From positions 310,001-374,000 of the forward strand of contig NZ_JOJM01000003.1 of assembly GCF_000720325.1 (NCBI RefSeq): a stretch of 64,000 bases of DNA, in the 5' to 3' direction. The notes below the pieces were generated by a model. It was not told the DNA's origin. It saw only the letters and a list, made by a program, of their open reading frames with translations, and did no database searches. Below are positions 26,156-35,460 of the stretch, one piece after another. A program made the position numbers and the translations under genes. Position 1 is the first letter of the stretch, and each line of letters starts with the position of its first letter. Source of the DNA: Streptomyces sp. NRRL B-1347. GTDB lineage: Bacteria; Actinomycetota; Actinomycetes; Streptomycetales; Streptomycetaceae.

Positions 26156-26724
26156 CCGGCGTGGAAGAGGCCACCCGGCGCTACCTGATGTACGGCGTGC
26201 TGCCGCTGTGGTGCGTTCCGGGCCTGGCCGACTGGGCCATGCACCGCCGCAGCCGCATCCAGGAGACCTCCGGCACCCGCGAGTCCCTCATCCACGCGCT
26301 GATGATGACCGAGGTCGGCATCCCCATCGCGCTGACCCTGCGCTACGAGGTCAACCCGCTGTTGCTGACCGTCCAGTCGGCCGCCACGGCCGCGCACGAG
26401 GCGACCGCGCTGTGGGACGTGCGCACCGCCGTACGCAGCCACCGCGAGGTCAAACCCATCGAGCAGCACATCCACAGCTTCCTCGAATCCCTGCCGTTCG
26501 CCGCGATGGCCGCCCTGTGGTGCCTCCACCACGACCAAGTCCGTTCGCTGCTGCGCGGCGGACGCGGCGCCGCGGACGCCTGGCGGCTGATCCCGCGTCG
26601 GCGGCCGTTCGCCCCTCGGTACCTGGCGGCCATCGCCGCCGTGGTCGGCGGCGGCGTCCTGCTGCCGTACGGCGAGGAGTTGCGCCGCTGCCACCGCGCC
26701 GCGCAGGCGGCGCGCACACCTTGA
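26152..26724 (+). CDS. Conserved integral membrane protein
   Basis: A 190-residue protein with several hydrophobic segments. The start RRYLMYGVLPLWCVPGLADW is followed by a region with many His and acidic residues (MHRRSRIQE, ESLIHALMM, ATAAHEATALWDVR, EQHIHSFLESLP). Conserved His/Glu positions inside membrane helices suggest metal or haem binding, but no named family is certain. The GTG start at 26152 overlaps the stop of a 28-codon ORF. The gene stands before, and convergent with, the VanJ-like gene. Confidence 0.7.
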   Translation: MTGVEEATRRYLMYGVLPLWCVPGLADWAMHRRSRIQETSGTRESLIHALMMTEVGIPIALTLRYEVNPLLLTVQSAATAAHEATALWDVRTAVRSHREVKPIEQHIHSFLESLPFAAMAALWCLHHDQVRSLLRGGRGAADAWRLIPRRRPFAPRYLAAIAAVVGGGVLLPYGEELRRCHRAAQAARTP

Positions 26725-26770
26725 GCCATGACCGTTCGGGCCCGGCCCGGCGACGCCCCGGACGAGCGGT

Positions 26771-27919
26771 TCACCAGGTGATGGCGGCTGCCACCGGGCG
26801 GTGGTCGCTGCCCGTGGTGGGCAGCACCCACGCGCTCGCCGGTGTGACGCCGCGGACGAGGACGTGGTCGATCCGCGCCACCGGGAACTTCGCCGGCCAG
26901 CTGAAGCCGAAGCCGTCCCCGGCCGCGTTCTGGGCCGAGCGCAGCCGCGAGGTGAGGCCGTCGAGCGCGCGGTCGTCCACGGTGCCGTTCAGGTCGCCGA
27001 GCAGCACCACCCGCTCGTTCCGCTCGGCGGCGACGGCCTCGCCGAGCGCCTGCGCGTTCCTGTCCCGGCCGCCCGTCGAGAAGCCGTCACCCGGCAGCAC
27101 GCGTACGGACCCGAGGTGGGCCACGTACACGGCGAGGGGCCCTTGGTCCGTGGCCACCGTGGTGCGCAGTGCCCGGTTGTCACCCCTGTCGGCGTCGACC
27201 GGTTTGGTGTCCGCCAGCGGCCCGTAGTCCGTCGCGATGTCGACCGGCCGGGTGTCCGACAGCGGCAGCTTGCTCCACAGGCCGACCGTGCCCCGCACCG
27301 CGTGGTGCGGATACGCCTTCGCCAACTCCCTCTCGTACACCGGCTTCGCCTGCGGGGTGATCTCCTCAAGCGCCAGCACGTCCGCGCCGGAAGCCACCAG
27401 GTCACGCGCGGTGCCGACCGGGTCGGGGTTGTCGGCGCCGACGTTGTGGGTGGCCACGGTGAGGTCACCGCCGGAGTGGGACTTGTCGACGAGCAGCCCG
27501 CCGAACAGGTTCAGCCACACCACGACGGGCAGCAGCAGCGCGGTCAGCGCCGAGGCGGAGCGGCGCCACAGCGCCCCGGCGAGCAGCACCGGGACGAGCA
27601 GGCCGAACCACGGCAGGAAGGTCTCCACCAGGCTGCCGAGGCCCCTGCGGTCCGTGATCCGCGCGTGCAGCAGCATGATCAGGCCGAGCAGCAGCGCAAG
27701 CGCCGCGAGGACGAGGCCGCGCTTCCAGGGCCCCGGCCGGAGGGCGATGCGGAGGGCCCGGCGGATGCGTGCCTGCCCGGTGTCCGAGCGGGTGTCGCGG
27801 TGGTCGGCCCCTGTCTGTCCGGTCGCCGCCCATGCCGTCGGGGCCGCCGGGTCCGTCGTACCCGTCGCGTCCGCCGTACCCGCCGTACCCGCCGTACCCG
27901 TCGTGTTCACCCGCGTCAT
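26771..27919 (-). CDS. VanJ-like membrane EEP-family phosphatase
   Basis: A 382-residue protein. A Thr/Gly/Ala-repeat N-terminus is followed by three membrane segments (residues ~65-150) and an extracytoplasmic endonuclease/exonuclease/phosphatase domain. All catalytic motifs are present: VATHNVG, LALEEITP, VYVAHLGS, LLGDLNGT, IDHVLV and GSDHRPV. The same topology is seen in VanJ of Streptomyces, linked to teicoplanin-type resistance and proposed to act on undecaprenyl-linked substrates. The neighbouring VanY-type peptidase and VanR/VanS-like genes support a cell-envelope role. ATG 27919 is chosen over the longer frame because the upstream part overlaps the VanY-type gene. Confidence 0.8.
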   Translation of the reverse strand: MTRVNTTGTAGTAGTADATGTTDPAAPTAWAATGQTGADHRDTRSDTGQARIRRALRIALRPGPWKRGLVLAALALLLGLIMLLHARITDRRGLGSLVETFLPWFGLLVPVLLAGALWRRSASALTALLLPVVVWLNLFGGLLVDKSHSGGDLTVATHNVGADNPDPVGTARDLVASGADVLALEEITPQAKPVYERELAKAYPHHAVRGTVGLWSKLPLSDTRPVDIATDYGPLADTKPVDADRGDNRALRTTVATDQGPLAVYVAHLGSVRVLPGDGFSTGGRDRNAQALGEAVAAERNERVVLLGDLNGTVDDRALDGLTSRLRSAQNAAGDGFGFSWPAKFPVARIDHVLVRGVTPASAWVLPTTGSDHRPVAAAITW

Positions 27920-27942
27920 CGTCCGTCCTCGTTCACTGCCGG

Positions 27943-28653
27943 TCACCGCTGCGTCCTCGGGTCCTGGGTGGGGTCGGCGTACCTGCGCGGACAGCCGCGA
28001 TCGGTCGCTTCGGGGCGCAGTTCGTAGTGCCAGGGTTCGTTCTCGTAGATCTGGCACAGCCCGTACGCGGTGCCGTGCTCGGACAGCCACTGCGTCGCGG
28101 CGGAGCGCCCGATGTCGACCGCGTCGCCCGACACGTGCGGGGACGTCTCCGCCGTGGCCACCCATCGGGCGGCCTCGTCCTCGGACCCGTACTTGGAGAT
28201 CGCCTCGCGAAGAAGCTGGTTCTGGTACGCCGGTGAGCGCCAGCCGCTGTTGACGGAGAACCGGACTCCGTCGTCCGCGGCGGCCGTCGCGGCCCGGCGT
28301 AAGGCCTTGAGCAGCCCCGGATCGAGCTTGGCCACGGCCGGAACCGCGTCGTCGAAGACCGTCGCACCGTCGTGGACGACACCGTCGGCCTCGCCGAGCG
28401 CACCACGGCGTTCACCGCGATCAGCGGGTGAGGGAGGCAAGGACGCCGAGAAGGGTGCGGACCCGGACGACTGCCGGCCGAGGACCACGGTGATCGCCGC
28501 GATGGCGGCGATCAGGCCGACGACGAGGAGTCGGCGCCACCGGCGGCTCGCTGCCCGCGCCGATGACGGTGTCGAGTTCGGTGCCGGTGCCTGTGCGAGT
28601 GCGGGTGCCGGTGCCTGTGCGGGTGCTGACGTTCGCTTCGAAGTCCGATTCAT
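27943..28653 (-). CDS. VanY-type D-Ala-D-Ala carboxypeptidase (M15B)
   Basis: A zinc peptidase of about 236 residues, anchored by one N-terminal membrane segment (RRLLVVGLIAAIAAITVVLG) after a Pro/Ala-rich cytoplasmic tail. The M15B motifs are SVNSGWRSPAYQNQLL, SPHVSGDAVDIG (zinc His and Asp) and EPWHYEL (catalytic Glu and zinc His). It should trim terminal D-Ala from muropeptides outside the membrane, the role of VanY in glycopeptide resistance. ATG 28653 is used; a TTG at 28665 is in frame. It is divergent from the VanR/VanS-like pair and 23 bp upstream of the VanJ-like gene, so those two probably form one operon. Confidence 0.87.
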   Translation of the reverse strand: MNRTSKRTSAPAQAPAPALAQAPAPNSTPSSARAASRRWRRLLVVGLIAAIAAITVVLGRQSSGSAPFSASLPPSPADRGERRGALGEADGVVHDGATVFDDAVPAVAKLDPGLLKALRRAATAAADDGVRFSVNSGWRSPAYQNQLLREAISKYGSEDEAARWVATAETSPHVSGDAVDIGRSAATQWLSEHGTAYGLCQIYENEPWHYELRPEATDRGCPRRYADPTQDPRTQR

Positions 28654-28686
28654 GCCGTCAGTCAAGAAAGTGCGGCGTTGCCGGCA

Positions 28687-28733
28687 CGTATGCGGATTTC
28701 GATATGCCGACGATACGCGTCGCCTCGTAGCGT
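28687..28733. promoter_or_regulatory. Divergent promoter region with repeated CGATATGC-like sites
   Basis: Three related motifs, CGTATGC (28687), CGATATGC (28700) and CGATACGC (28711), stand between the vanY-like and vanR-like genes and may be regulator half-sites. TAGCGT (28728-28733) lies 6 nt before the ATG of the response regulator, so that transcript is probably leaderless. Confidence 0.45.
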
Positions 28734-28739
28734 TGAGGC

Positions 28740-29435
28740 ATGCGTGTGCTGATCGTCGAAGACGAGCCCTACATGGCCGAAGCCATCCGCGACGGACTGC
28801 GCCTGGAGGCGATCGCGGCCGACATCGCGGGCGACGGCGACACCGCGCTGGAACTGCTGAGCGTCAACGCCTACGACATCGCCGTCCTCGACCGCGACAT
28901 CCCCGGGCCTTCCGGTGACGAGGTCGCCGAGCGCATCGTCGCCTCCGGCAGCGGCATGCCGATCCTCATGCTCACCGCGGCCGACCGTCTCGACGACAAG
29001 GCGTCCGGGTTCGAGCTCGGCGCCGACGACTACCTCACGAAGCCCTTTGAACTCCGCGAGCTGGCCCTCAGGCTCAGAGCGCTCGACCGCAGGCGTGCTC
29101 ACAACAGGCCGCCCGTGCGGGAGATCGCGGGGCTGCGCCTCGACCCGTTCCGCAGGGAGGTCTACCGCGACGGCCGCTTCGTCGCACTGACCAGGAAGCA
29201 GTTCGCCGTGCTCGAAGTCCTCGTCGCCGCCGAAGGCGGTGTCGTCAGCGCCGAAGAACTCCTGGAGCGCGCGTGGGACGCGAACGCCGACCCGTTCACC
29301 AACGCCGTGCGCATCACCGTCTCGGCCCTGCGCAAACGGCTCGGCGAACCCTGGATCATCGCCACCGTGCCCGGCGTCGGCTACCGCATCGACACCCAGC
29401 CGGGAGCCGGGCCCGAGGGAGGCGGCCGTGCATAG
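28740..29435 (+). CDS. VanR-like response regulator (OmpR/PhoB family)
   Basis: A 231-residue regulator. The receiver domain has E7-D8, the phosphoacceptor Asp51 in IAVLDRDIPG, LTAADR and YLTKPFELRE. The C-terminal winged helix ends in NAVRITVSALRKRLG and TVPGVGYRI. Its strong resemblance to actinobacterial VanR and CutR-type regulators, together with the divergent VanY-type gene, suggests control of a cell-wall remodelling response. It overlaps the kinase start by 8 bp. The predicted -10 box sits directly before the ATG. Confidence 0.9.
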   Translation: MRVLIVEDEPYMAEAIRDGLRLEAIAADIAGDGDTALELLSVNAYDIAVLDRDIPGPSGDEVAERIVASGSGMPILMLTAADRLDDKASGFELGADDYLTKPFELRELALRLRALDRRRAHNRPPVREIAGLRLDPFRREVYRDGRFVALTRKQFAVLEVLVAAEGGVVSAEELLERAWDANADPFTNAVRITVSALRKRLGEPWIIATVPGVGYRIDTQPGAGPEGGGRA

Positions 29436-30534
29436 GGCACCAGGTCTGAGCGCGCGCGCCAAACTCACCCTCAGCTACGCCGGGTTCGTCATGGTCGCGG
29501 GCACCTTGCTGCTCGCCGCCGTGTGGGTGTTCCTCCTGCAGTACGTACCGGACGACTGGGACCAGCGGCTTCTCCACGAGAATCCCAACCGCCAGCTGCT
29601 CGTGCACGCCTTCGCCCCGGCGGCGGCCACCGTGATGGTGCTCCTGCTGGTCTTCGGCCTCGTCGGAGGGTGGTTCCTCGCCGGCCGCATGCTCGCGCCC
29701 CTGACCCGGATCACGGACGCCGCCCGCATGGCCACGAACGGATCGCTCTCGCACCGCATCCGGCTGCCGGGCCGCGAGGACGAGTTCCGCGAGCTCGCCG
29801 ACGCCTTCGACGCGATGCTCGTACGGCTCGAAGCGCACGTCGCCGAGCAGCGGAGATTCGCGGCGAACGCCTCGCACGAGTTGCGCACCCCGCTGGCGAT
29901 CTCGAAAGCGCTGCTCGACGTGGCGCGCACCGATCCGGACCACGACACCGGTGAACTCATCGACCGCCTGCACGCCGTGAACACCCGGGCGATCGACCTC
30001 ACGGAGGCGCTGCTCCTGGTCAGCCGGGCCGAGCAGCGGTCCTTCACCCGGGAGCGCGTCGATCTGTCCCTCCTGGTGGAAGACGCCACCGAAACGCTGC
30101 TCCCCCTCGCGGAGAAGCACGGAGTCACCATCGAGACCGAGATCGAGTCCGAAGGTGACGTCACCCACGCGGTCGGCTCACCCGTGCTCCTGCTGCAGCT
30201 GGCCACGAACCTCGTGCACAACGCGATCGTCCACAACCTGCCCGGACAGGGCACCGTGTGGGTCCGCACCAGCGTCCGCGCCAAGACGGTGGTGCTCACT
30301 GTCGAGAACACCGGCGAGCAGGTCACCCCGGAGCTGGCCTCGACGCTCACCGAACCGTTCCAGCGTGGCACCGAGCGCGTCCACACCGACCACGCGGGCG
30401 TCGGCCTCGGCCTGGCCATCGTCAAGACCATCACCCACGTGCACGACGGAACGCTCACGCTCGCCCCGCGCGCCACCGGCGGGATCCGCGTCACCGTGGA
30501 ACTGCCCGCGACGGCAGCGCGGACCGACGGCTGA
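29428..30534 (+). CDS. VanS-like sensor histidine kinase
   Basis: A 368-residue kinase, about the length of Streptomyces VanS. Two membrane segments (~residues 15-36 and ~60-85) enclose a short ~25-residue external loop, then come a HAMP domain (LAPLTRITDAARMA) and the H-box ANASHELRTPLAIS (His150). An N-box (NLVHNAIVHN), G1 (VLTVENTG) and G2 (GVGLGLAIVKTI) complete the ATPase. The tiny sensor loop fits direct detection of a membrane or cell-wall ligand, as proposed for VanS. GTG 29428 overlaps the regulator stop. Transcription ends at a strong hairpin 30 bp downstream. Confidence 0.9.
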   Translation: MHRAPGLSARAKLTLSYAGFVMVAGTLLLAAVWVFLLQYVPDDWDQRLLHENPNRQLLVHAFAPAAATVMVLLLVFGLVGGWFLAGRMLAPLTRITDAARMATNGSLSHRIRLPGREDEFRELADAFDAMLVRLEAHVAEQRRFAANASHELRTPLAISKALLDVARTDPDHDTGELIDRLHAVNTRAIDLTEALLLVSRAEQRSFTRERVDLSLLVEDATETLLPLAEKHGVTIETEIESEGDVTHAVGSPVLLLQLATNLVHNAIVHNLPGQGTVWVRTSVRAKTVVLTVENTGEQVTPELASTLTEPFQRGTERVHTDHAGVGLGLAIVKTITHVHDGTLTLAPRATGGIRVTVELPATAARTDG

Positions 30535-30563
30535 GGAATCCCTGGCCTTCACCCGGAACGGCG

Positions 30564-30588
30564 AAGGCCCCCTCATCGAGGGGGCCTT
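30564..30588. terminator. Bidirectional hairpin terminator
   Basis: AAGGCCCCCTC pairs perfectly with GAGGGGGCCTT across a 3-nt loop. On + it follows the VanS-like stop and continues TTC. On - it follows the CCA end of the tRNA-like element by 5 nt, so it can serve both transcripts. Confidence 0.8.
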
Positions 30589-30593
30589 TCACG

Positions 30594-30665
30594 TGGAGCG
30601 CCCGGCAGGCCTTGCACCTACATTTCCCATCGGATGACGGGCGTCTTTCCTTGGACCACAGACGC
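30594..30665 (-). ncRNA. tRNA-like RNA with shortened anticodon arm
   Basis: On the minus strand, 72 nt fold as a near-complete tRNA. The 7-bp acceptor stem is GCGTCTG with CGGGCGC (two G-T wobbles), followed by T and an encoded CCA. T8, A14 and G18-G19 are present in a short D-loop, with a 3-bp D stem GTC/GAC. The perfect T stem is GTAGG/CCTGC with loop TGCAAGG (U54, C56, A58 kept, U55 replaced by G). The anticodon region is one or two nt short and prefers CCCGTC/GATGGG closed by ATCC, so no normal anticodon is displayed. A TATGAT box lies upstream and a strong terminator directly downstream. It may be a decayed tRNA or a tRNA mimic. Confidence 0.6.
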
Positions 30666-30700
30666 GTGACTCCCGTGCCCTGCACCGGAGTTACGACAAG

Positions 30701-30730
30701 ATCATACATGGGCCGGGAGGCGGTTCGACA
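30701..30730 (-). promoter_or_regulatory. Putative promoter of the tRNA-like RNA
   Basis: On the minus strand TATGAT (30701-30706) is a near-consensus -10 box. A weak TGTCGA -35 lies 18 bp upstream. Transcription would start about 28 nt before the tRNA-like 5' end. Confidence 0.45.
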
Positions 30731-30783
30731 CCGGCCGCCGAGCGACCGGGCCGCGCCGCGACGGCGCGGCCCGATCCGCCGCG

Positions 30784-31065
30784 TCAGTCCTGGCGGCTCG
30801 TGACCTCGACGAGGTGCATGCCGAACTGGGTCTTCACCGGACCCTGGACCTCGCCGACCGGGGCCGAGAAGACGACCTGGTCGAACTCGGGCACCATCTG
30901 CCCCGGGCCGAACGAGCCGAGGTTGCCGCCGTCGCGCGACGAGGGGCACGAGGAGTGCTTCTTCGCCAGCTCGGCGAAGTCCGCTCCGCCCTCGATCTGC
31001 TCCTTCAGCTGCAAGGCCTCGGTCTCGGTCTTGACCAAGATGTGCCGCGCGGTAGCCCTAGCCAT
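30784..31065 (-). CDS. Parvulin-type peptidyl-prolyl isomerase
   Basis: A compact 93-residue single-domain parvulin, the size of E. coli PpiC, without signal peptide or membrane anchor and so cytoplasmic. The PPIC motif is complete: [12 protein letters not shown] at the start, [40 protein letters not shown], and the terminal [10 protein letters not shown]. It catalyses cis-trans isomerisation of X-Pro bonds. The ATG is preceded by AGAGGA. The tRNA-like gene follows in the same direction but has its own promoter. Confidence 0.94.
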   Translation of the reverse strand: MARATARHILVKTETEALQLKEQIEGGADFAELAKKHSSCPSSRDGGNLGSFGPGQMVPEFDQVVFSAPVGEVQGPVKTQFGMHLVEVTSRQD

Positions 31066-31234
31066 GTGTTACATCCTCTCGAGTACACGTCAACGCCGCC
31101 AAGGGTACGTGCCCGGTACTCCAGCGGCACTTCGTGCGGGGTCCGGCCTGCCGGGCCGCGCGACCGGCCTGGCCGCCACGACTGCGGGCCTTCTTTCGAA
31201 ACGGTTACGCCTTCGCACTTGATAGCGTCCAGGT

Positions 31235-31822
31235 ATGACCGTCACGCCCGGCCGCCGCGAGCGCAAGAAGGCCGCGACCCGCCAGAAGATCGCCGACACC
31301 GCCCTGCGGCTCTTCCTGGACCGCGGCTACGACGCGGTGGGCATCCGCGACGTGGCCGCCGAGGCCGACGTGGCCGTCACCACGCTCTTCTCCCACTTCG
31401 CCTCCAAGGAAGCCCTGGTCTTCGAGCAGGACGACCACTTCGAGCAGCGCCTCACCCGGGCGGTCGCCGACCGGGCGCCGGACCAGCCGCTGATCCCCGC
31501 CCTGCGCCGCGAGATCGAAGCCCTCGTCCGGCACTGCACGGGGGACGACGCCGCCCCGATCTACCGCATGATCGACGCGTCCTCCGCGCTGCGGGAGTAC
31601 GAGGAGTCGATGCGGCTGCGCCACGCCGAGTCACTGGCCACGGCCCTCATCGCCGATCCCGGTCTGCCGCAGAGCGCGACGGCCTGCCGGACGATCGCCA
31701 GGTTCGTGATCGACGCCTACGCGCTGGCCCGCGAGGCGGCCGACCGGGACGCCGCGCTGGACGAGATCTTCCAGATGATCGAGGCCGCCTGGGAGGCCGC
31801 CTCCCCGCCTCGAAGCGCGTGA
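31235..31822 (+). CDS. TetR family transcriptional regulator
   Basis: A 195-residue TetR regulator. The N-terminal DNA-binding part reads RQKIADTALRLFLDRGYDAV, then IRDVAAEADVAVTTLFSHFASKEALVF, followed by a ligand-binding helical domain. TAGCGT at 31223-31228 lies 6 nt before the ATG, so the transcript is likely leaderless. The divergent parvulin gene and the GH16 gene downstream are the neighbours; no operator pair points clearly to either. Confidence 0.9.
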   Translation: MTVTPGRRERKKAATRQKIADTALRLFLDRGYDAVGIRDVAAEADVAVTTLFSHFASKEALVFEQDDHFEQRLTRAVADRAPDQPLIPALRREIEALVRHCTGDDAAPIYRMIDASSALREYEESMRLRHAESLATALIADPGLPQSATACRTIARFVIDAYALAREAADRDAALDEIFQMIEAAWEAASPPRSA

Positions 31823-31991
31823 GGGACTCCCCCGGAACGAAGAGGCACCCTCAGCGCGAAGCCGCCGACGCGGCCACGGCCTACGCCACCGATACCTCCG
31901 ACAGCGCCGAACCGCGCGCCGACTCCCGTACGCCTTCGAGAAGTTGACGCACGCACCCCATTGACGCATGGCATGCCCACAACTAAACAAC

Positions 31992-32009
31992 TCTGAGAGC
32001 GCTCTCAGA
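31992..32009. promoter_or_regulatory. LacI-type operator before the GH16 gene
   Basis: Perfect 18-bp palindrome TCTGAGAGCGCTCTCAGA. The GAGAGCGCTCTC core resembles the CebR/LacI operators (TGGGAGCGCTCCCA) that control glycan hydrolase genes in Streptomyces. It lies 34 bp before the ATG of the glucanase gene. No LacI gene is in the window. Confidence 0.72.
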
Positions 32010-32042
32010 ACCGGCCGCCCTCCCCACCCTCCGAGGTGCCCC

Positions 32043-33500
32043 ATGCGAGCAAGACGCGCCCCCTTCCGCTGCCTCCCGCGCACCCCGCTCCGCACCGCCC
32101 TGCTCACCGGCCTCGCCGCCCTCGGTCTGACCGCCCCGCTGCTCGCCCCGGTCGCGGCGAACGCCGACGTCCCCCCGGCCCCCGGCTGGACCCTCCAGTG
32201 GAGCGACGACTTCAACGGGCCCGCCGGCTCGCTGCCCTCCGCCGCGGACTGGCAGATCGACACCGGCCACGGCTACCCCGGCGGCCCCGCGAACTGGGGC
32301 ACGGGCGAGGTCCAGAACTACACCTCGTCCCCCGACAACCTGGCCCTCGACGGCGGCGGCAACCTCCGCATCACACCGCTCAGGGACGGCGCGGGGAACT
32401 GGACGTCCGGCCGCGTCGAGACGCGGCGCGCCGACTTCAAGGCCCCTGCGGGCGGCACCCTCGCCATCGAGAGCCGCATCCAGATGCCGAACGTCACCGG
32501 CGAGCAGGCCCTCGGCTACTGGCCCGCCTTCTGGGCGCTCGGCGCGCCCTACCGGGGCAACTACTGGAACTGGCCGTCGATCGGCGAGTTCGACGTGATG
32601 GAGAACGTGAACAGGATCAACTCCGTGTGGGGCGTGCTGCACTGCGGCGTGAACCCGGGCGGCCCGTGCGACGAGACCAACGGCATCGGCGCGAGCCGCG
32701 CCTGCCCGGGCGCCTCGTGCCAGTCCGCGTTCCACACGTACCGCTTCGAGTGGGACCGGTCGGCGAGCCCGAACGTACTGCGCTGGTACGTCGACGGACA
32801 GCTGTTCCACAGCGTCGACGAGAACCGCGTGGGCGCCGCGGCGTGGGCCTCCATGACCGGCCACGCCGGGTACTTCCTCCTGCTCAACGTCGCGATGGGC
32901 GGCGGCTTCCCCGACGGCGTCGCGGGCCGCGCCACACCGGTCGCGGCGACGGTGCCGGGCCGGTCCATGCTCGTGGACTACGTGGCGGTGTGGACGCGCG
33001 GCGGCGGGGGCGGCGACCCCGGCCCCGGCACGCCGTCCACGCTGCACCTGCGCCCCGGCGGCACGCTCGGCGAGGCCACGGGCACCGCGTCCGCCACCAC
33101 CCTCGCGTCGGCGGGCGGCACCAACCACGACGGCACCCCGAACGCCCCGCGGACGTTCACCGCGACCGGCGTGAACGGCACCCACAACGGCGGCACCACC
33201 CAGTTCGACCTGCTCGTCGACGCGGGCTCCACCGTGGCCAACGGCCAGCAGGTGCGGGTGAGTTACGACCGCACGGGCGACGGCTCCTGGGACCGCACCG
33301 AGACCTACCGCTACTTCGCGACGGACCCGGTGCCGGGGTACGAGCACTACACCCAGGGCCAGGGCCTGAAGTCGGCCACCGGCGAGCACGGCACGATGCG
33401 CGGCGGCACGGTCCGCGTCGAGGTGTGGAACGCGATCGGCAACGGGCCCAGCACCCTGGGCACCGGCAACCAGTCGGTCGTACGGATTCCCTTCGGCTGA
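32043..33500 (+). CDS. Secreted GH16 family glucanase
   Basis: A 485-residue extracellular endo-beta-glucanase. The signal peptide ends near ANA. The GH16 jelly roll (~45-330) carries the active-site strand GEFDVMENV with Glu182, Asp184 and Glu187, the bulged E-x-D-x-x-E form typical of laminarinases, plus the usual YWPAFWALG before it. A Gly/Pro linker (GGGGGDPGPGTPS) leads to a ~150-residue C-terminal beta domain that is probably carbohydrate-binding (CBM56-like is possible but not certain). ATG 32043 is chosen because it gives a proper signal peptide. The upstream LacI-type palindrome suggests repression relieved by a sugar. Confidence 0.9.
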   Translation: MRARRAPFRCLPRTPLRTALLTGLAALGLTAPLLAPVAANADVPPAPGWTLQWSDDFNGPAGSLPSAADWQIDTGHGYPGGPANWGTGEVQNYTSSPDNLALDGGGNLRITPLRDGAGNWTSGRVETRRADFKAPAGGTLAIESRIQMPNVTGEQALGYWPAFWALGAPYRGNYWNWPSIGEFDVMENVNRINSVWGVLHCGVNPGGPCDETNGIGASRACPGASCQSAFHTYRFEWDRSASPNVLRWYVDGQLFHSVDENRVGAAAWASMTGHAGYFLLLNVAMGGGFPDGVAGRATPVAATVPGRSMLVDYVAVWTRGGGGGDPGPGTPSTLHLRPGGTLGEATGTASATTLASAGGTNHDGTPNAPRTFTATGVNGTHNGGTTQFDLLVDAGSTVANGQQVRVSYDRTGDGSWDRTETYRYFATDPVPGYEHYTQGQGLKSATGEHGTMRGGTVRVEVWNAIGNGPSTLGTGNQSVVRIPFG

Positions 33501-33582
33501 GGCCCGCGCCGCCCGCCCCGCGCGCGGGACCACGGCGAGCGGCTCACGGCCTCGGGGGGACCGGTCGTGATCCGCTCCCCCC

Positions 33583-33627
33583 GACGGGCAGCCGAACCAG
33601 CAGTGGACGCTGATCTACGGCCCCTGA
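33583..33627 (+). pseudogene. Ricin-B lectin C-terminal fossil
   Basis: The 14 codons before a TGA read DGQPNQQWTLIYGP, the QxW signature that ends ricin-type carbohydrate-binding modules. No open frame leads into it (an in-frame TGA lies just upstream). It probably remains from a lectin domain once fused to, or encoded after, the glucanase. Confidence 0.5.
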
Positions 33628-33636
33628 CCCGAGGGG

Positions 33637-34080
33637 TCACCCCTCCGCCGTCTTCTTCAGGGCCGCGAGCCACGTGGTGAGCGAGTCGTCGAGGGCGGCG
33701 GCGAGGCCGTCCCGGTCGGCTTCGACCGGCGCGCCCGCCCAGGACTCGCGGGTGCGGACCACGACGTCGTCGCCGTCCTCTGTGAAGGTCCACTCGTGGA
33801 CGCCGGTGATGCCGTGCGCGGGGCCGCCCCACAGGATGCGGTGCGGGGCGTCGACCGCGTAGACGGTGGAGTCGATGGACAGGCCCGCGGTCTCCCAGTG
33901 GAAGGTGGCGCCGGGTGCCACGGGGCTGTCGAGCCGGGCCTCGCTGATGGCGTGCTGCCAGTCCGGCCAGCAGCCGATGTCGGTGTGCAGCCGCCAGACC
34001 CGCTCCAGCGGGGCGGCGATCCGGAGGGTGTGGTCGGCGACGACGGGGGCGTTCTCGTCGATGGTCGTGGGGTACGTCAT
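33637..34080 (-). CDS. SRPBCC (polyketide cyclase-like) protein
   Basis: A 147-residue START/Bet v1-fold protein. The N-terminal strand is ADHTLRIAAPLERVWRLHTDI, the middle has GATFHWETAGLSIDSTVYAV, and a C-terminal helix DGLAAALDDSLTTWLAALKK closes the cavity. These are features of polyketide_cyc2 family members that bind hydrophobic ligands. It lies downstream of the carotenoid oxygenase gene with a 39-bp gap and may be in the same transcript. The ligand is unknown. Confidence 0.85.
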   Translation of the reverse strand: MTYPTTIDENAPVVADHTLRIAAPLERVWRLHTDIGCWPDWQHAISEARLDSPVAPGATFHWETAGLSIDSTVYAVDAPHRILWGGPAHGITGVHEWTFTEDGDDVVVRTRESWAGAPVEADRDGLAAALDDSLTTWLAALKKTAEG

Positions 34081-34119
34081 GGCGGTTCCTCCGTGTAGGT
34101 GTGTGTGGGGGGGGGCGGG

Positions 34120-35457
<1,338 letters not shown>

Positions 35458-35460
35458 GGG

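Noticed and set aside
30594..30665. Calling the tRNA-like element a standard tRNA with a defined anticodon
   Set aside because: The anticodon arm is one or two nt short and cannot form a 5-bp stem with a 7-nt loop, so no anticodon can be assigned.
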